Assembly: GCA_913057205.1 (NCBI GenBank)
Contig: CAJXNO010000012.1
Location: 1-64,000, forward strand
Origin: an uncultured Flavobacteriales bacterium
Lineage (GTDB): Bacteria; Bacteroidota; Bacteroidia; Flavobacteriales_G; Salibacteraceae
DNA: 64,000 nucleotides
Direction of reading: 5' to 3'
Part shown: piece after piece, positions 27,601 to 36,541 of the stretch
How the letters are laid out: each line of letters opens with the position of its first letter
Position numbering within the stretch: the first letter of the stretch is position 1
Program-made: the position numbers and the translations under genes
The notes under the pieces: model-generated
Seen by the model: the letters and a program-made list of their open reading frames with translations, nothing else
Database searches by the model: none
What the model was told of the DNA's origin: nothing

Positions 27601-27624
27601 AAGGGGCTCTCGCCCCTTTTTTTT
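27601..27624 (+). terminator. Rho-independent terminator of sdhCAB
   Basis: Stem AAGGGGC / GCCCCTT with loop TCTC, followed by a T run, 25 bases after the sdhB stop codon. Confidence 0.85.
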
Positions 27625-27739
27625 AATCTGGGCCCTATCCATCAAATTAATTTAGCGATTCGTCTGAACAAAAGACTCACTCATCGATGAAAAATCAACT
27701 TAAAAAATTAATCCTGCCTTAATATTGCTTCGATTTTTT

Positions 27740-27747
27740 TAAGTTTG
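27740..27747 (+). promoter_or_regulatory. -7 element TAAGTTTG upstream of the T9SS cargo gene
   Basis: Perfect TAnnTTTG in an AT-rich stretch, ending 26 bases before the ATG at 27774. Confidence 0.5.
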
Positions 27748-27773
27748 ATAGTACTTAACTAAACACAAGTCAT

Positions 27774-29600
27774 ATGAAAAAGCTATTACTCTCTCTCTTA
27801 TTTATCGCTAGTTCTGTGACGCTCAGCGCACAGATCATTCTCTCCGGGATATCTCCTTCGAGCATTCAAGGGAATTATGAATTCGCCTGGGCTGATCCAG
27901 GAGGAGGTGATTGGTCCTGCCCCGACTTCAATATACCAGGCACCTTTATTCAAGGTGAACTGATGGTTGTTGATGATGGTTCTACCGGTACTAACCCTCA
28001 AGGAAACCCCATTTCCGCGGAAGGATGTAATCCATTGGTAAATGACCTTACGGGTAAAATTGCGGTAATCTTCCGTAATACGTGTGAGTTCGGCACAAAA
28101 GCATTGAACGCACAGAACGCTGGTGCGATTGGTGCAATCATCGTAAACCGAGAAGAAGAAATCATCCAAATGGGTGGTGGAGCGAACGGTTTGAGCGTAA
28201 CCATTCCTGTAGGCTTCATCAAACTCAGCGACGGTCTAAACCTCATTAATGCGATGGGCGACGATCCAGTTGAGATGTTCTTTGGAAACCGGGCTGGTAT
28301 CTACGATAACGACCTGAGCCTTCGCCTTGACCGTATTCTGGTACCGAAGAAATCTTCACAGGCAGCTTTGCTTGCAAGTGCGGCTGGAGAATATGAGTTT
28401 GAAGTTGGCGCAGGTGTTTTCAACCTTGGTAACACGGACCAAAACGACGTCACATTGAATGCAACCATTACAGATCCAAATGGTAACGTTGTTTACGACG
28501 AAACCACCGGTTCTTTCTCATTGGTTGCGATCAATGGTAACACCATCGACAGTATCAATGTACTTCCTGGTGAAACAAACAGCCTTCCTACATTCTCTCC
28601 TACGTCTTGGGAGGAAGGAAAGTACACGCTAACATACACTGTAGCAAATGATACTGTGACCGATGATTTCCAAGATGACAATACGCAATCATTCGACTTT
28701 TTCATTGATTCCAACCTGATTGCATATGTGCCTGTAGAAGAATCAGCAATGCTACCTGAAGGACGTGATTTCTATCGTCCAAGTTCCAACCCAAGCTTGT
28801 TTTCTGTGTGCATCGCATTCCGTGATACCAATGCAGATCGTTTAGCAATGGAGGGTGTATCTTTCTCTGCGAGCAACACCGATTTTGCACTGACAGATGA
28901 GTTGTTCAACGTTACTGCTTTCCGTTGGTTGGATGAGTTCACCGACTTGAATGACCCGAACGTTGCTTTCAACGGGTTGGTTCCTGCAGCAACTGTGGCG
29001 TATCAGTACACAGAAGACCTTCAGCGCGAAACAGTATACGCTGAGTTCGATCAACCTCTTTACTTGAACAGCAATGAGCGTTACTTGGTGTGTGTTCAGA
29101 CGAACAATCAGAGTGTATTCTTGGGACACAACATCAGCCGTGAATATGGCTACAACCAGGGAACCTACCTTCAACCCATCCAAGTAACAGAATCTGACGG
29201 ACAATACTTTGCCGTTGGCTTTGGTGCTGACGTGATTCCAGCGATTGGTATCCACGTGGTTGATACCACAGGACTAGAGGTAGTAGAAGACACTTCTGGC
29301 AACGGTGGTAATGATGACCCACCCTTTGGTATCGCTGACAGTGAGTTTGGAGGAGTTAAGTTCTTCCCTAACCCAACAAACGGTGCATTGGTGATCGAAG
29401 CTGGAAACGGTTTCACTAACAACATGGATGTTACCATCACCGATCTTGCTGGACGTATTGTGTACCAGGAAAACAATGCCATTGCAGAAGGAGATCTTCG
29501 CTTGACGCTTGATCTTGGTGCATTGAACGAAGGCGTGTACTTTGTGTCATTGATCAACGAAAACGGTCAGCGTTTAGTGAGACAAGTGATGAAACACTAA
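27774..29600 (+). CDS. Secreted PA-domain protein with T9SS type A sorting domain
   Basis: A 608-residue extracellular protein. A signal peptide (MKKLLLSLLFIASSVTLSA) is followed by a protease-associated (PA) domain, recognised by DLTGKIAVIFRNTCEFGTKA, then NAGAIGAIIVNRE and VGFIKLSDG. Beta-rich domains of unknown type fill the middle. The C-terminal 80 residues are a type A T9SS sorting domain with FFPNPTNGALVIE, ITDLAGRIVYQ, and LNEGVYFVSLINENGQRLVRQ split across strands. No peptidase catalytic motif is visible, so it is probably a binding or surface protein. It is flanked by its own terminator. Confidence 0.87.
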   Translation: MKKLLLSLLFIASSVTLSAQIILSGISPSSIQGNYEFAWADPGGGDWSCPDFNIPGTFIQGELMVVDDGSTGTNPQGNPISAEGCNPLVNDLTGKIAVIFRNTCEFGTKALNAQNAGAIGAIIVNREEEIIQMGGGANGLSVTIPVGFIKLSDGLNLINAMGDDPVEMFFGNRAGIYDNDLSLRLDRILVPKKSSQAALLASAAGEYEFEVGAGVFNLGNTDQNDVTLNATITDPNGNVVYDETTGSFSLVAINGNTIDSINVLPGETNSLPTFSPTSWEEGKYTLTYTVANDTVTDDFQDDNTQSFDFFIDSNLIAYVPVEESAMLPEGRDFYRPSSNPSLFSVCIAFRDTNADRLAMEGVSFSASNTDFALTDELFNVTAFRWLDEFTDLNDPNVAFNGLVPAATVAYQYTEDLQRETVYAEFDQPLYLNSNERYLVCVQTNNQSVFLGHNISREYGYNQGTYLQPIQVTESDGQYFAVGFGADVIPAIGIHVVDTTGLEVVEDTSGNGGNDDPPFGIADSEFGGVKFFPNPTNGALVIEAGNGFTNNMDVTITDLAGRIVYQENNAIAEGDLRLTLDLGALNEGVYFVSLINENGQRLVRQVMKH

Positions 29601-29620
29601 TCCTATTGTAAATGCTACAG

Positions 29621-29649
29621 AAAAGGGAGCCAATCGGCTCCCTTTTTTT
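29621..29649 (+). terminator. Rho-independent terminator
   Basis: Stem AAAAGGGAGCC / GGCTCCCTTTT with loop AATC, continuing into a T run, 21 bases after the stop codon of the T9SS cargo gene. Confidence 0.88.
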
Positions 29650-29682
29650 ATTTCTAATGTTGAAAGTTAACACCCCGATTCC

Positions 29683-29713
29683 TTTCGGCTCGCACCTAGC
29701 CCTGTTACATTTG
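29683..29713 (+). promoter_or_regulatory. Candidate promoter TTTC-N19-TACATTTG
   Basis: TACATTTG at 29706-29713 is a perfect -7 element, with TTTC at 29683-29686 in place of the usual -33 TTG at 19 bases. The aminotransferase ATG is 20 bases downstream. Confidence 0.5.
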
Positions 29714-29733
29714 TCGCCTTAGATTCCATCTCC

Positions 29734-30891
29734 ATGCTACAGTATCCAAACAGTATCAGTTCTAAACTCCCTAAGGTCGGCACCACCATCTTTACGGTGA
29801 TGAGTAAGCTCGCTCATGAGCAAGGTGCCATCAACCTTTCACAAGGATATCCCGACTTTCCCGTGTCTCCAAAGCTGATCGAGTTGGTGCACGAGAACAT
29901 GCTTAAAGGCAACAACCAGTACCCGCCCATGCCAGGAGTGATGGCGCTACGCGAAAACATCGCTCATAAGATGAAACAACTCTACGGCAGGAGCTACGAT
30001 CCTGAGCATGAGATCACCGTGACCGCTGGCGCTACCCAAGCCATCTTCACGGCAATCATGGCGCTGATCAACGAAGGAGACGAAGTGATCCTCTTCACTC
30101 CTGCCTACGACTGCTATGCACCAGCGGTTGAATTAGCTGGTGGAAAGCCGGTCTATGTGCAACTCAACAACAAAGACTATAGCATAGACTGGAAACAGGT
30201 GAAGAAAATGGTAACGCGTCATACGCGAATGATCCTCGTGAACACTCCCCACAATCCTACGGGTAGCGTGCTCACGAAGAAAGACATCGATGAGCTAACT
30301 AAGATCACCAAAGACAACGATATAATGATCCTCAGTGATGAGGTCTATGAGCACATCGTTTTCGATGGTCAGCCGCATGTGAGCATGGCCCGCTATCCTG
30401 AATTGGCTGAACGCTCCATTATCGTGTACTCCTTTGGAAAGACCTTTCACGTCACGGGTTGGAAAACGGGCTACGCAGTTGGACCAGCAAACCTGATGGA
30501 AGAGTTTAGAAAAGTACATCAGTTCAATGTCTTCACTGCAAACGCACCCATCCAATATGCACTAGCAAGTTTTCTCGCAGATGAAGAGAACTACTTGCAC
30601 GTAGCTTTGGAGTATGAGCGTAAGCGCAACATTTTCTTGGATGCCGTAAAAGCTTCACGCTTCAAATTGAAGCCATCCAAAGGCACTTACTTTCAACTGT
30701 TGGATTACAGCGCTATCACGGACGAAGACGACACGGAAGTAGCTAGTCGATGGACGAAGGAGTATAAAGTTGCCTCCATTCCTGTTTCGGTCTTCTACAA
30801 CAACCCGGTTCAAAACCATGTATTGCGTTTCTGCTTCGCTAAAGAGGATGAAACCCTGATGCGTGCAGGTGAAATACTAACCAAAATCTGA
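29734..30891 (+). CDS. PLP aminotransferase (methionine/glutamine aminotransferase type)
   Basis: A 385-residue class I aminotransferase. NLSQGYPDFP near residue 34, the VTAGATQAIF cofactor site near 100, NTPHNPTGS near 170, and SFGKTFHVTGWKTGY with the PLP lysine near 236 place it in the YbdL/kynurenine aminotransferase group that uses methionine, glutamine or aromatic amino acids. It overlaps the next gene by TGATG; that gene encodes an omega-amidase-like nitrilase, which favours a glutamine-transaminase role in methionine salvage. Confidence 0.9.
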   Translation: MLQYPNSISSKLPKVGTTIFTVMSKLAHEQGAINLSQGYPDFPVSPKLIELVHENMLKGNNQYPPMPGVMALRENIAHKMKQLYGRSYDPEHEITVTAGATQAIFTAIMALINEGDEVILFTPAYDCYAPAVELAGGKPVYVQLNNKDYSIDWKQVKKMVTRHTRMILVNTPHNPTGSVLTKKDIDELTKITKDNDIMILSDEVYEHIVFDGQPHVSMARYPELAERSIIVYSFGKTFHVTGWKTGYAVGPANLMEEFRKVHQFNVFTANAPIQYALASFLADEENYLHVALEYERKRNIFLDAVKASRFKLKPSKGTYFQLLDYSAITDEDDTEVASRWTKEYKVASIPVSVFYNNPVQNHVLRFCFAKEDETLMRAGEILTKI

Positions 30892-31700
30892 TGAAACCAG
30901 CTGAAGAGCTGTACATATCATTGGTTCAAACCTCCGTCTATTGGGAATCCCCTGCAGAGAATCGATCGCGTTTCGAAGCGCTGCTCGAGGGTGTAGGCGA
31001 AACAGACCTGATTGTTCTACCAGAGATGTTCTCTACCGGGTTCTCGATGAAGCCCGAAGAGCTCTCGGAACCGATGGAAGGACCCTCCATGAAGTGGATG
31101 CAGGAACAAGCTCACCAACACCAAGCAGTTATCACGGGCAGCTTGATCATACAAGATGAAGGGAGGTTTTTCAACCGACTCATTTGGATGAGGCCAAACG
31201 GATCCTATGATTTCTATGATAAGCGACACCTCTTCTCTTTTGCACAAGAGGAAGAGCATTATACCGCTGGAAAGCATAGATTGGTTGTTGATTTAAACGG
31301 TTGGCGCGTTTGCCCACTTGTATGCTACGACCTTCGCTTCCCAGGTTGGGTCAGGAATCAAGCCTTGGATCACACTTCATCTGACCCGGTCTATGACCTC
31401 TTGATCTTCGTCGCCAATTGGCCTGCTGCCCGTTCTAGTGCGTGGACGAACCTCCTTGAAGCTCGGGCACATGAAAATCAGAGCTATGTTGCTGGCGTTA
31501 ATCGGATCGGAAAGGATGGGAATGGCATTCCTCATTCAGGAAACAGCTTGCTGATCGACCCGAAAGGAACGATTATTTCAGACATTGAAGCGAATCAAGA
31601 ATCGGTGCGCACCTATACCCTGAGCTACGCTCAGCTGGAAAGTTTTCGAGCAAAGTTCACAGCATGGAAGGATGCGGATAACCTATCACTCCGACGTTGA
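30891..31700 (+). CDS. Nitrilase-family amidase (omega-amidase, YafV-like)
   Basis: A 269-residue carbon-nitrogen hydrolase with the full catalytic triad: Glu45 in LPEMFSTGF, Lys111 in FYDKRHLF and Cys145 in PLVCYDLRFP. The FANW-type end of the active site is seen as FVANWPAARSSAW. Similar proteins hydrolyse the omega-amide of 2-oxoglutaramate or 2-oxosuccinamate. Its start codon overlaps the stop of the aminotransferase, so the two would form a transaminase plus omega-amidase pair that makes amine transfer from glutamine irreversible. It converges with the lipoprotein gene on the other strand. Confidence 0.9.
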   Translation: MKPAEELYISLVQTSVYWESPAENRSRFEALLEGVGETDLIVLPEMFSTGFSMKPEELSEPMEGPSMKWMQEQAHQHQAVITGSLIIQDEGRFFNRLIWMRPNGSYDFYDKRHLFSFAQEEEHYTAGKHRLVVDLNGWRVCPLVCYDLRFPGWVRNQALDHTSSDPVYDLLIFVANWPAARSSAWTNLLEARAHENQSYVAGVNRIGKDGNGIPHSGNSLLIDPKGTIISDIEANQESVRTYTLSYAQLESFRAKFTAWKDADNLSLRR

Positions 31701-33365
31701 GCCTGGCTCTTCCCCCTGAACTTCTTCCTCTCCAACACCCTTAAAATCCCAATCGATCTCTGTGACCCAATTGCTCCTTAGGTCAATGGCTTGATCAAAG
31801 AAAGCCACTTCCTCCGGCTGTTCACCTCGCAGATAATTTCCGGTGTCCCACTTTCCATTACCATTCTCGTCGAACAAGATCTTCAGCTTGTAGGAACCGG
31901 TTTTCAGGTATTCATAGGTGATTGTTCCTGTTGGTTGCACCTGATCTTCTTGAAGCACCTTCCCATCACTTTGCTGTAGTTGAAGCAAGTAAGGATGACC
32001 TTGCTCTGGAAGGTTATAGTTCAGCTGAAAGGTTCCAAAATCCTCCACCTTGGTCGCGGTCAAATTGTACTTTAAGGTATCATTGGTAAGGCCGAAGCGA
32101 TCCGTAATGGCGCTATCTGGAATGAAGAAACGGTACTTCTCCCCTTGTTTCCATGGGTAGTCGATGATTACTCTTCGGTCTTCCACCACAACATAAGGAG
32201 CTAGCTCCATCGAATCTTGTGCCTCGATCAAGAGTGCATCTACCCAATTAAAATTCCTCAAAGGTGTTTCCGAATTCAAGCTGAAGGTTTTGTAATGGGC
32301 AATCTTCGCGGTGGAGGATGCCTGCAGTTTCAAGCGCTCTTCCACCTGTTGCTTACCTCTTTCCTTGCCTTTGTTTCCAGTAGACGGCTTACGCAAGTAG
32401 AGGGTATCCAGAAAACCATCCAGATCCACAGAAAGGTGCAAGGAATCATAATCCCATGGCTCTGCAAACCAATAAACCAAGGAATCTCTTTCATCATTCC
32501 AGATCGAATCCCATCTCGAGATATCTTGACCGTTAATCTCTTCAATACTCCACTTCTCTGCAGGTCGGTTGAACTGAAAGCTCAGGCCTCGATTACCGAC
32601 CTGTTCATAGTCTGCGATGTATTGCAGGGTGTCCTCTTCTAAGAATAGGCGTAAATCCTCCAAATCTTCAGCGGTAGAATCTGCGGGTGAGCGTGAAGAA
32701 TACATCCCTTGAAGAAAGGCGATCGCCTCATCGGGTTGGTCGTAGAGGTAGCCATTGTTGACTGGCTGAAGGGCGAATACCTTGTAAGTACCTTCTGCGA
32801 GGTAACGCAACGAATAGCGTCCATTCTCATCGGTTCGCGCGAAGTAGCGAGGCAGCTTTTTATAAGGTAAGGAATCTTGGTCTTCAGGGTAGAGCATCAC
32901 CCATATATCCTCCATCGGCTTCAGGGTGAACGCGTCGATCACCCGGCCATTGAGGTAGAAGGAATCCAAATAATCACCTGTAGAGAAAACGAAGACGTTG
33001 CTATCGAGTGGATTGCTCTCATTTACATCCACGATACCATCCCCAAACTGAAACATATAGGTGGTTTCTTCCAACAGTGTATCCTGCCACACAAGGGTAA
33101 CCTTCTTACCTCGCATCTTGAACTCCACAGGGTACATGAGCGGTGGAGTAACCAACAGTTCTTTCTGAGCACCCGCCACACGCACATACTCGTCGAATTC
33201 AAAGAACCATTCATTTCCCGTGAAGTTCAGCGCGCCGTTCTGAGGCGAACTCTCTAGTATTCGCGGAGGTGTAGTATCCTTCTCACCACCAGATATTGTG
33301 CCTTGCTGGGCACATGAAGCAGCCAATGTAAGCAGCAGAATGGAATAGAAAAGCTTTCTGATCAC
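31686..33365 (-). CDS. Lipoprotein with N-terminal SbsA Ig-like domain
   Basis: About 559 residues. Signal MIRKLFYSILLLTLAASC with lipobox LAASC, then an Ig-like (BIg_5/SbsA type) domain recognised by DTTPPRILESSPQNGALNF and IVDVNESNPLDSNVFVFSTG. A carboxypeptidase-like fold (FYLNGRVIDAFTLKPMED, then RTDENGRYSLRYLAEGTYKV) follows, and the end has a DENGNGKWDTGNYLRGEQPE loop that may bind calcium. I start at GTG 33365, one base past the fRMsr stop; an upstream ATG at 33401 would overlap that gene. Such lipoproteins are common in Bacteroidota and are of unknown function. Confidence 0.8.
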   Translation of the reverse strand: MIRKLFYSILLLTLAASCAQQGTISGGEKDTTPPRILESSPQNGALNFTGNEWFFEFDEYVRVAGAQKELLVTPPLMYPVEFKMRGKKVTLVWQDTLLEETTYMFQFGDGIVDVNESNPLDSNVFVFSTGDYLDSFYLNGRVIDAFTLKPMEDIWVMLYPEDQDSLPYKKLPRYFARTDENGRYSLRYLAEGTYKVFALQPVNNGYLYDQPDEAIAFLQGMYSSRSPADSTAEDLEDLRLFLEEDTLQYIADYEQVGNRGLSFQFNRPAEKWSIEEINGQDISRWDSIWNDERDSLVYWFAEPWDYDSLHLSVDLDGFLDTLYLRKPSTGNKGKERGKQQVEERLKLQASSTAKIAHYKTFSLNSETPLRNFNWVDALLIEAQDSMELAPYVVVEDRRVIIDYPWKQGEKYRFFIPDSAITDRFGLTNDTLKYNLTATKVEDFGTFQLNYNLPEQGHPYLLQLQQSDGKVLQEDQVQPTGTITYEYLKTGSYKLKILFDENGNGKWDTGNYLRGEQPEEVAFFDQAIDLRSNWVTEIDWDFKGVGEEEVQGEEPGSTSE

Positions 33366-33366
33366 G

Positions 33367-33840
33367 TTAGCCAAGGTATGAACATATTTCCTCCAGTGCA
33401 TGGCGGTCTACCTCATTAAAGGTATTGAGATCCGCACTATCAATGTCAAGAACGGCCACCACTTCACGATTACGGAAAACCGGAACAACGATCTCAGATC
33501 GACTCAAAGTGCTGCAAGCGATGTGCCCTGGAAACGCATCCACATCAGGCACGACGATGGTTTCACCCTTTACCCAAGCAGTACCGCAGACGCCTTTACT
33601 TTTCTGTATTCTGGTGCAAGCAATCGGACCTTGAAAGGGGCCTAGGACGAGTTCATCGCCTTTGACGAGATAAAACCCGGTCCACAAGAATGAAAACGAC
33701 GCGTGAATGGCCGCCGCCGTATTTGCTAGGTTGGCGATCCAATCATCTTCTCCATGAATTAACGCCTTGATCTGGGGAAGGAGTTGCGCGTAACGTTCCT
33801 CTTTCGGTGCGGATAGATCAATGCTGAGGTTTTCTGCCAT
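33367..33840 (-). CDS. msrC: Free methionine-(R)-sulfoxide reductase (GAF domain)
   Basis: A 157-residue GAF-domain enzyme that reduces free methionine-R-sulfoxide. The three redox cysteines are at 75, 85 and 109 (GPIACTRI, SKGVCGTAW, FPGHIACS), with spacings of 10 and 24 that equal those of the characterised E. coli enzyme (Cys84, 94 and 118). SRSEIVVPV and VLDIDS motifs also fit. It lies between comF and the lipoprotein gene in a leftward operon. Confidence 0.92.
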   Translation of the reverse strand: MAENLSIDLSAPKEERYAQLLPQIKALIHGEDDWIANLANTAAAIHASFSFLWTGFYLVKGDELVLGPFQGPIACTRIQKSKGVCGTAWVKGETIVVPDVDAFPGHIACSTLSRSEIVVPVFRNREVVAVLDIDSADLNTFNEVDRHALEEICSYLG

Positions 33841-33874
33841 CCGGCAAAGATAGCATGAGCAGCTATGGCATAAC

Positions 33875-34579
33875 TCAAAAGGGAGCAGGACACGCCACTG
33901 TTGCTACCGAAACCTTGACCCCATCGATTTGCAGTAAGGTTTGTGCACAGGCTTCTAGCGTAGCCCCGGTAGTGATGACATCGTCGATCAGGAGCACATG
34001 CTTTCCTATGAGGTCCTCATCAGAAACTACAGCAAACCTGCTCCTTACATTCAACCATCGATCAAAGCGGCCTTTCTTGGTCTGGCTTGCATGGTGCTCC
34101 GTGCGGATCAAAACCTCGTCATTGAATCCGACCTTTAATTGCTCGGCCAAGGCTTTGCCGATGATGGAGCATTGGTTGTAGCCTCGTTTCTTCTCCTTCT
34201 TAATATGTAGTGGAACAGGAACGATAAGGTCACACTCGGCGTAAGGAGAAGCACGCAATACCTCGCCAAACTGTTCGCCCAAGATCCTACCTGGAACCGT
34301 GCGTCCTTGATACTTCAATGCATGCAGCATCTTCTGCACTTTCCCTCCTTGGTAAAAGAATAGGAATGAAGACGCGCTTTCCAAATCCACTTTCCCCCAG
34401 AACATCTGAGCAACTTCATTCGAAGGATCCTTCCAATAGTGGGTCAGTGGTAGTTCAGATAAACAACTACGACAGACCTCTTCTTCGCCTTCATCGAGCG
34501 AATGACCGCAGCCCAAGCACTGAAAAGGAAACAAAAAATGGCTCAGTCCCTGCCAATATGCGTTCAATAAAGCGTGCAT
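33875..34579 (-). CDS. comF: ComF family phosphoribosyltransferase-like protein
   Basis: A 234-residue ComF protein with an N-terminal zinc-finger-like pair (CLGCGHS and CRSCL) and a C-terminal PRPP-binding loop VLLIDDVITTGATL. ComF homologues are linked to DNA uptake and perhaps single-stranded DNA handling. The start is ATG 34579, with an unusually clear AAGGAGG just upstream, rare in this phylum. A longer in-frame extension overlaps the exonuclease gene and is rejected. Confidence 0.9.
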   Translation of the reverse strand: MHALLNAYWQGLSHFLFPFQCLGCGHSLDEGEEEVCRSCLSELPLTHYWKDPSNEVAQMFWGKVDLESASSFLFFYQGGKVQKMLHALKYQGRTVPGRILGEQFGEVLRASPYAECDLIVPVPLHIKKEKKRGYNQCSIIGKALAEQLKVGFNDEVLIRTEHHASQTKKGRFDRWLNVRSRFAVVSDEDLIGKHVLLIDDVITTGATLEACAQTLLQIDGVKVSVATVACPAPF

Positions 34580-34628
34580 AACCTCCTTCCAATAGCGCCA
34601 GAAAATTAAATAAACCTGAAAATAAGAA

Positions 34629-35618
34629 TCAATCGTCGCTGTCGTCTTGCTCACCAGTATAGGCAGTTCTCACCACAGAGGCATTGAGACCGCGTTCCAA
34701 GAGGTAGCGCGAGAAGGTCTCCGTATAGCCGTGGGTAACGTAGATGTTTTCTGCGCCGGTAGCATCAACGGCCTGATTCAGTTCATCCCAGTCTGCATGA
34801 TCCGAAAGCACAAATCCTCGGTCCGCATTTCTGCGCCTTCGTGTTCCACGCATCATCATCCAGCCACTAGCAAAAGCGGTTTGCGGACGTACGAAGCGTT
34901 TCATCCATGCACTGCTCTGAGCTGAAGGCGGTGCGATGACAAGCGCATTTTCAAAGGCCGACTTGGCTTGATCCTCGACCTTTTGCGTAGTGGGAATCAT
35001 CAATCCAAGTTTACGCAATACGGTGTTGGTATTCTCTACTGCGCCGTGGGTGTAGACAAGACCGATGGAAGGGTCGATCATCGCAAGCAGTCGTTGGGCT
35101 TTACCGAGTGCATAAGCAAAGAGTACCGAGGTACGCCCTTCTGCTGCATTCTTCCTCCACCATGCATTGATGTCATCCGCCACAAGCTGTTGATCTGGCC
35201 AACGAAACACAGGCAAGCCGAAGGTGCTCTCGGTGATGAAATGTTGGCATGGTACCACCTCAAAGGCCTCAGCGATCGGGTCGGGTGTGGTCTTGAAGTC
35301 GCCTGATACCACCCACACTTCTCCTTTGTATGCTACGCGAACCTGCGAAGAACCGGGAATGTGTCCGGCCGGATGCAAGGAGAGCTCTACGCCATTCATG
35401 TTGATGTGCTCACCATAATTGAGGGTTTCAACGGAAATATCGCCCAAGCGATGCCGCATGATGGGAGCGGTGAGCGTATGCGCGAGATAGTGTTTCATAC
35501 CCCAGCGGGCATGATCGCTATGTCCATGTGTGATGACGGCCTTATCTACCGGTTTCCAGGGATCGATGTAAAAACCTCCTTTCTTGCAGTAGATCCCTTT
35601 CTCTGTGAATTGAAGCAT
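34629..35618 (-). CDS. Ligase-associated-type MBL-fold DNA exonuclease
   Basis: A 329-residue metallo-beta-lactamase/beta-CASP-like protein with the motif THGHSDHARWG (HxHxDH) near residue 38 and GHIPGSSQVRV, SGDFKTT and FVLSDHADW further on. These match the 'ligase-associated DNA exonuclease' (Lhr-associated) family. The usual partner genes for an ATP-dependent ligase and an Lhr-type helicase are not in this window. It starts 4 bases after the fructosamine kinase stop codon and precedes comF, so a DNA-processing role is suggested. Confidence 0.85.
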   Translation of the reverse strand: MLQFTEKGIYCKKGGFYIDPWKPVDKAVITHGHSDHARWGMKHYLAHTLTAPIMRHRLGDISVETLNYGEHINMNGVELSLHPAGHIPGSSQVRVAYKGEVWVVSGDFKTTPDPIAEAFEVVPCQHFITESTFGLPVFRWPDQQLVADDINAWWRKNAAEGRTSVLFAYALGKAQRLLAMIDPSIGLVYTHGAVENTNTVLRKLGLMIPTTQKVEDQAKSAFENALVIAPPSAQSSAWMKRFVRPQTAFASGWMMMRGTRRRRNADRGFVLSDHADWDELNQAVDATGAENIYVTHGYTETFSRYLLERGLNASVVRTAYTGEQDDSDD

Positions 35619-35622
35619 CGGA

Positions 35623-36489
35623 TCAGGCAAAGCGTTGAATCAGCTGTTGAACCTGATGAACATATCCACCACCGAATAGGTTCACGTGAACTAAAAGCGG
35701 ATATAAGTTGGCGAGTTCTGCTCCTGCCATCCAATCGCTTCCCCACCCTCTTGAGCGAACGTAATGATCAAAAATATCTGGATCAAAACCTCCGAATAAA
35801 CGCATCATACCCAAGTCCATCAATGGGTGGCCGTAGTAAACCGCGGGATCCATGATCACCGGACCACCTGATGCTGCAACCATGTAATTGCCAGACCAAA
35901 GGTCGCCATGCAAGAGTGCCGGCATATGCGGAGGAAAGAACACATCCAAGCGGTTAAATATGCGCTCCAAGCTTTTCATGGATTCCTTGTCCATCAAGCC
36001 ACCGTCGATTGCTCGCATGAGTTGTGGTTCGACGCGCTCCAAACGAAAGAAATCCACCCAAGATCCATGCGGTGAATTGCTTTGCGGTAGGCTTCCAATG
36101 TAGTTGTCGTGATCCAGTCCAAAGTGATCATTGGTCTGTTCATGTAGGCTCAAAAGGGCTTGAGCAAACTCCTCCGAAAAGCCTGATTTTGGGGCACCTG
36201 TTGGGATGAACTCCATCGCAATCATGGACCAATCACCTTCAGCATAGGCGAAATACACTTCAGGAACAAAAAATGCTCCTGCACGTCGCAGCATGTCGAG
36301 TCCCTTGGCTTCTGCTTCGAACATACCCGGATAGCGATGGGCGTGGTTAGCCTTAATGAACACCTCCTGCCGACCATCATCTGCTCGAAAGGCATGGTTG
36401 ATACTTCCTCCACCGATGGAACGCAACTGAATGGCAGCTGAATCGAAACCAAGATAATCAGCTAGGCCTCTTCGAATGCTTTCTTCCAT
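35623..36489 (-). CDS. Fructosamine kinase family protein
   Basis: A 288-residue kinase with an aminoglycoside-phosphotransferase-like fold that phosphorylates protein-bound or free fructosamines (ketosamine repair). Key motifs are GGGSINHAFRA, MEFIPTG, LLHGDLWSGNYMVA (catalytic loop with Asp) and VIMDPAVYYGHPLMDLG (metal loop). Start is taken at 36489 (MEESIRRGL); ATG 36495 is also possible, and a TCATTTTG-like -7 element lies at 36501-36508. Longer frames would overlap the divergent peroxidase gene. Confidence 0.9.
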   Translation of the reverse strand: MEESIRRGLADYLGFDSAAIQLRSIGGGSINHAFRADDGRQEVFIKANHAHRYPGMFEAEAKGLDMLRRAGAFFVPEVYFAYAEGDWSMIAMEFIPTGAPKSGFSEEFAQALLSLHEQTNDHFGLDHDNYIGSLPQSNSPHGSWVDFFRLERVEPQLMRAIDGGLMDKESMKSLERIFNRLDVFFPPHMPALLHGDLWSGNYMVAASGGPVIMDPAVYYGHPLMDLGMMRLFGGFDPDIFDHYVRSRGWGSDWMAGAELANLYPLLVHVNLFGGGYVHQVQQLIQRFA

Positions 36490-36541
36490 GTGCATGTGAG
36501 CAAAATGATGCTTTCTTTGTTTCACCTCCAAACATTCAACC

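Noticed and set aside
27774-29600. Peptidase function for the PA-domain protein
   Set aside because: The PA domain is present but no catalytic Ser, metal or subtilisin-type motif was found in the rest of the protein.
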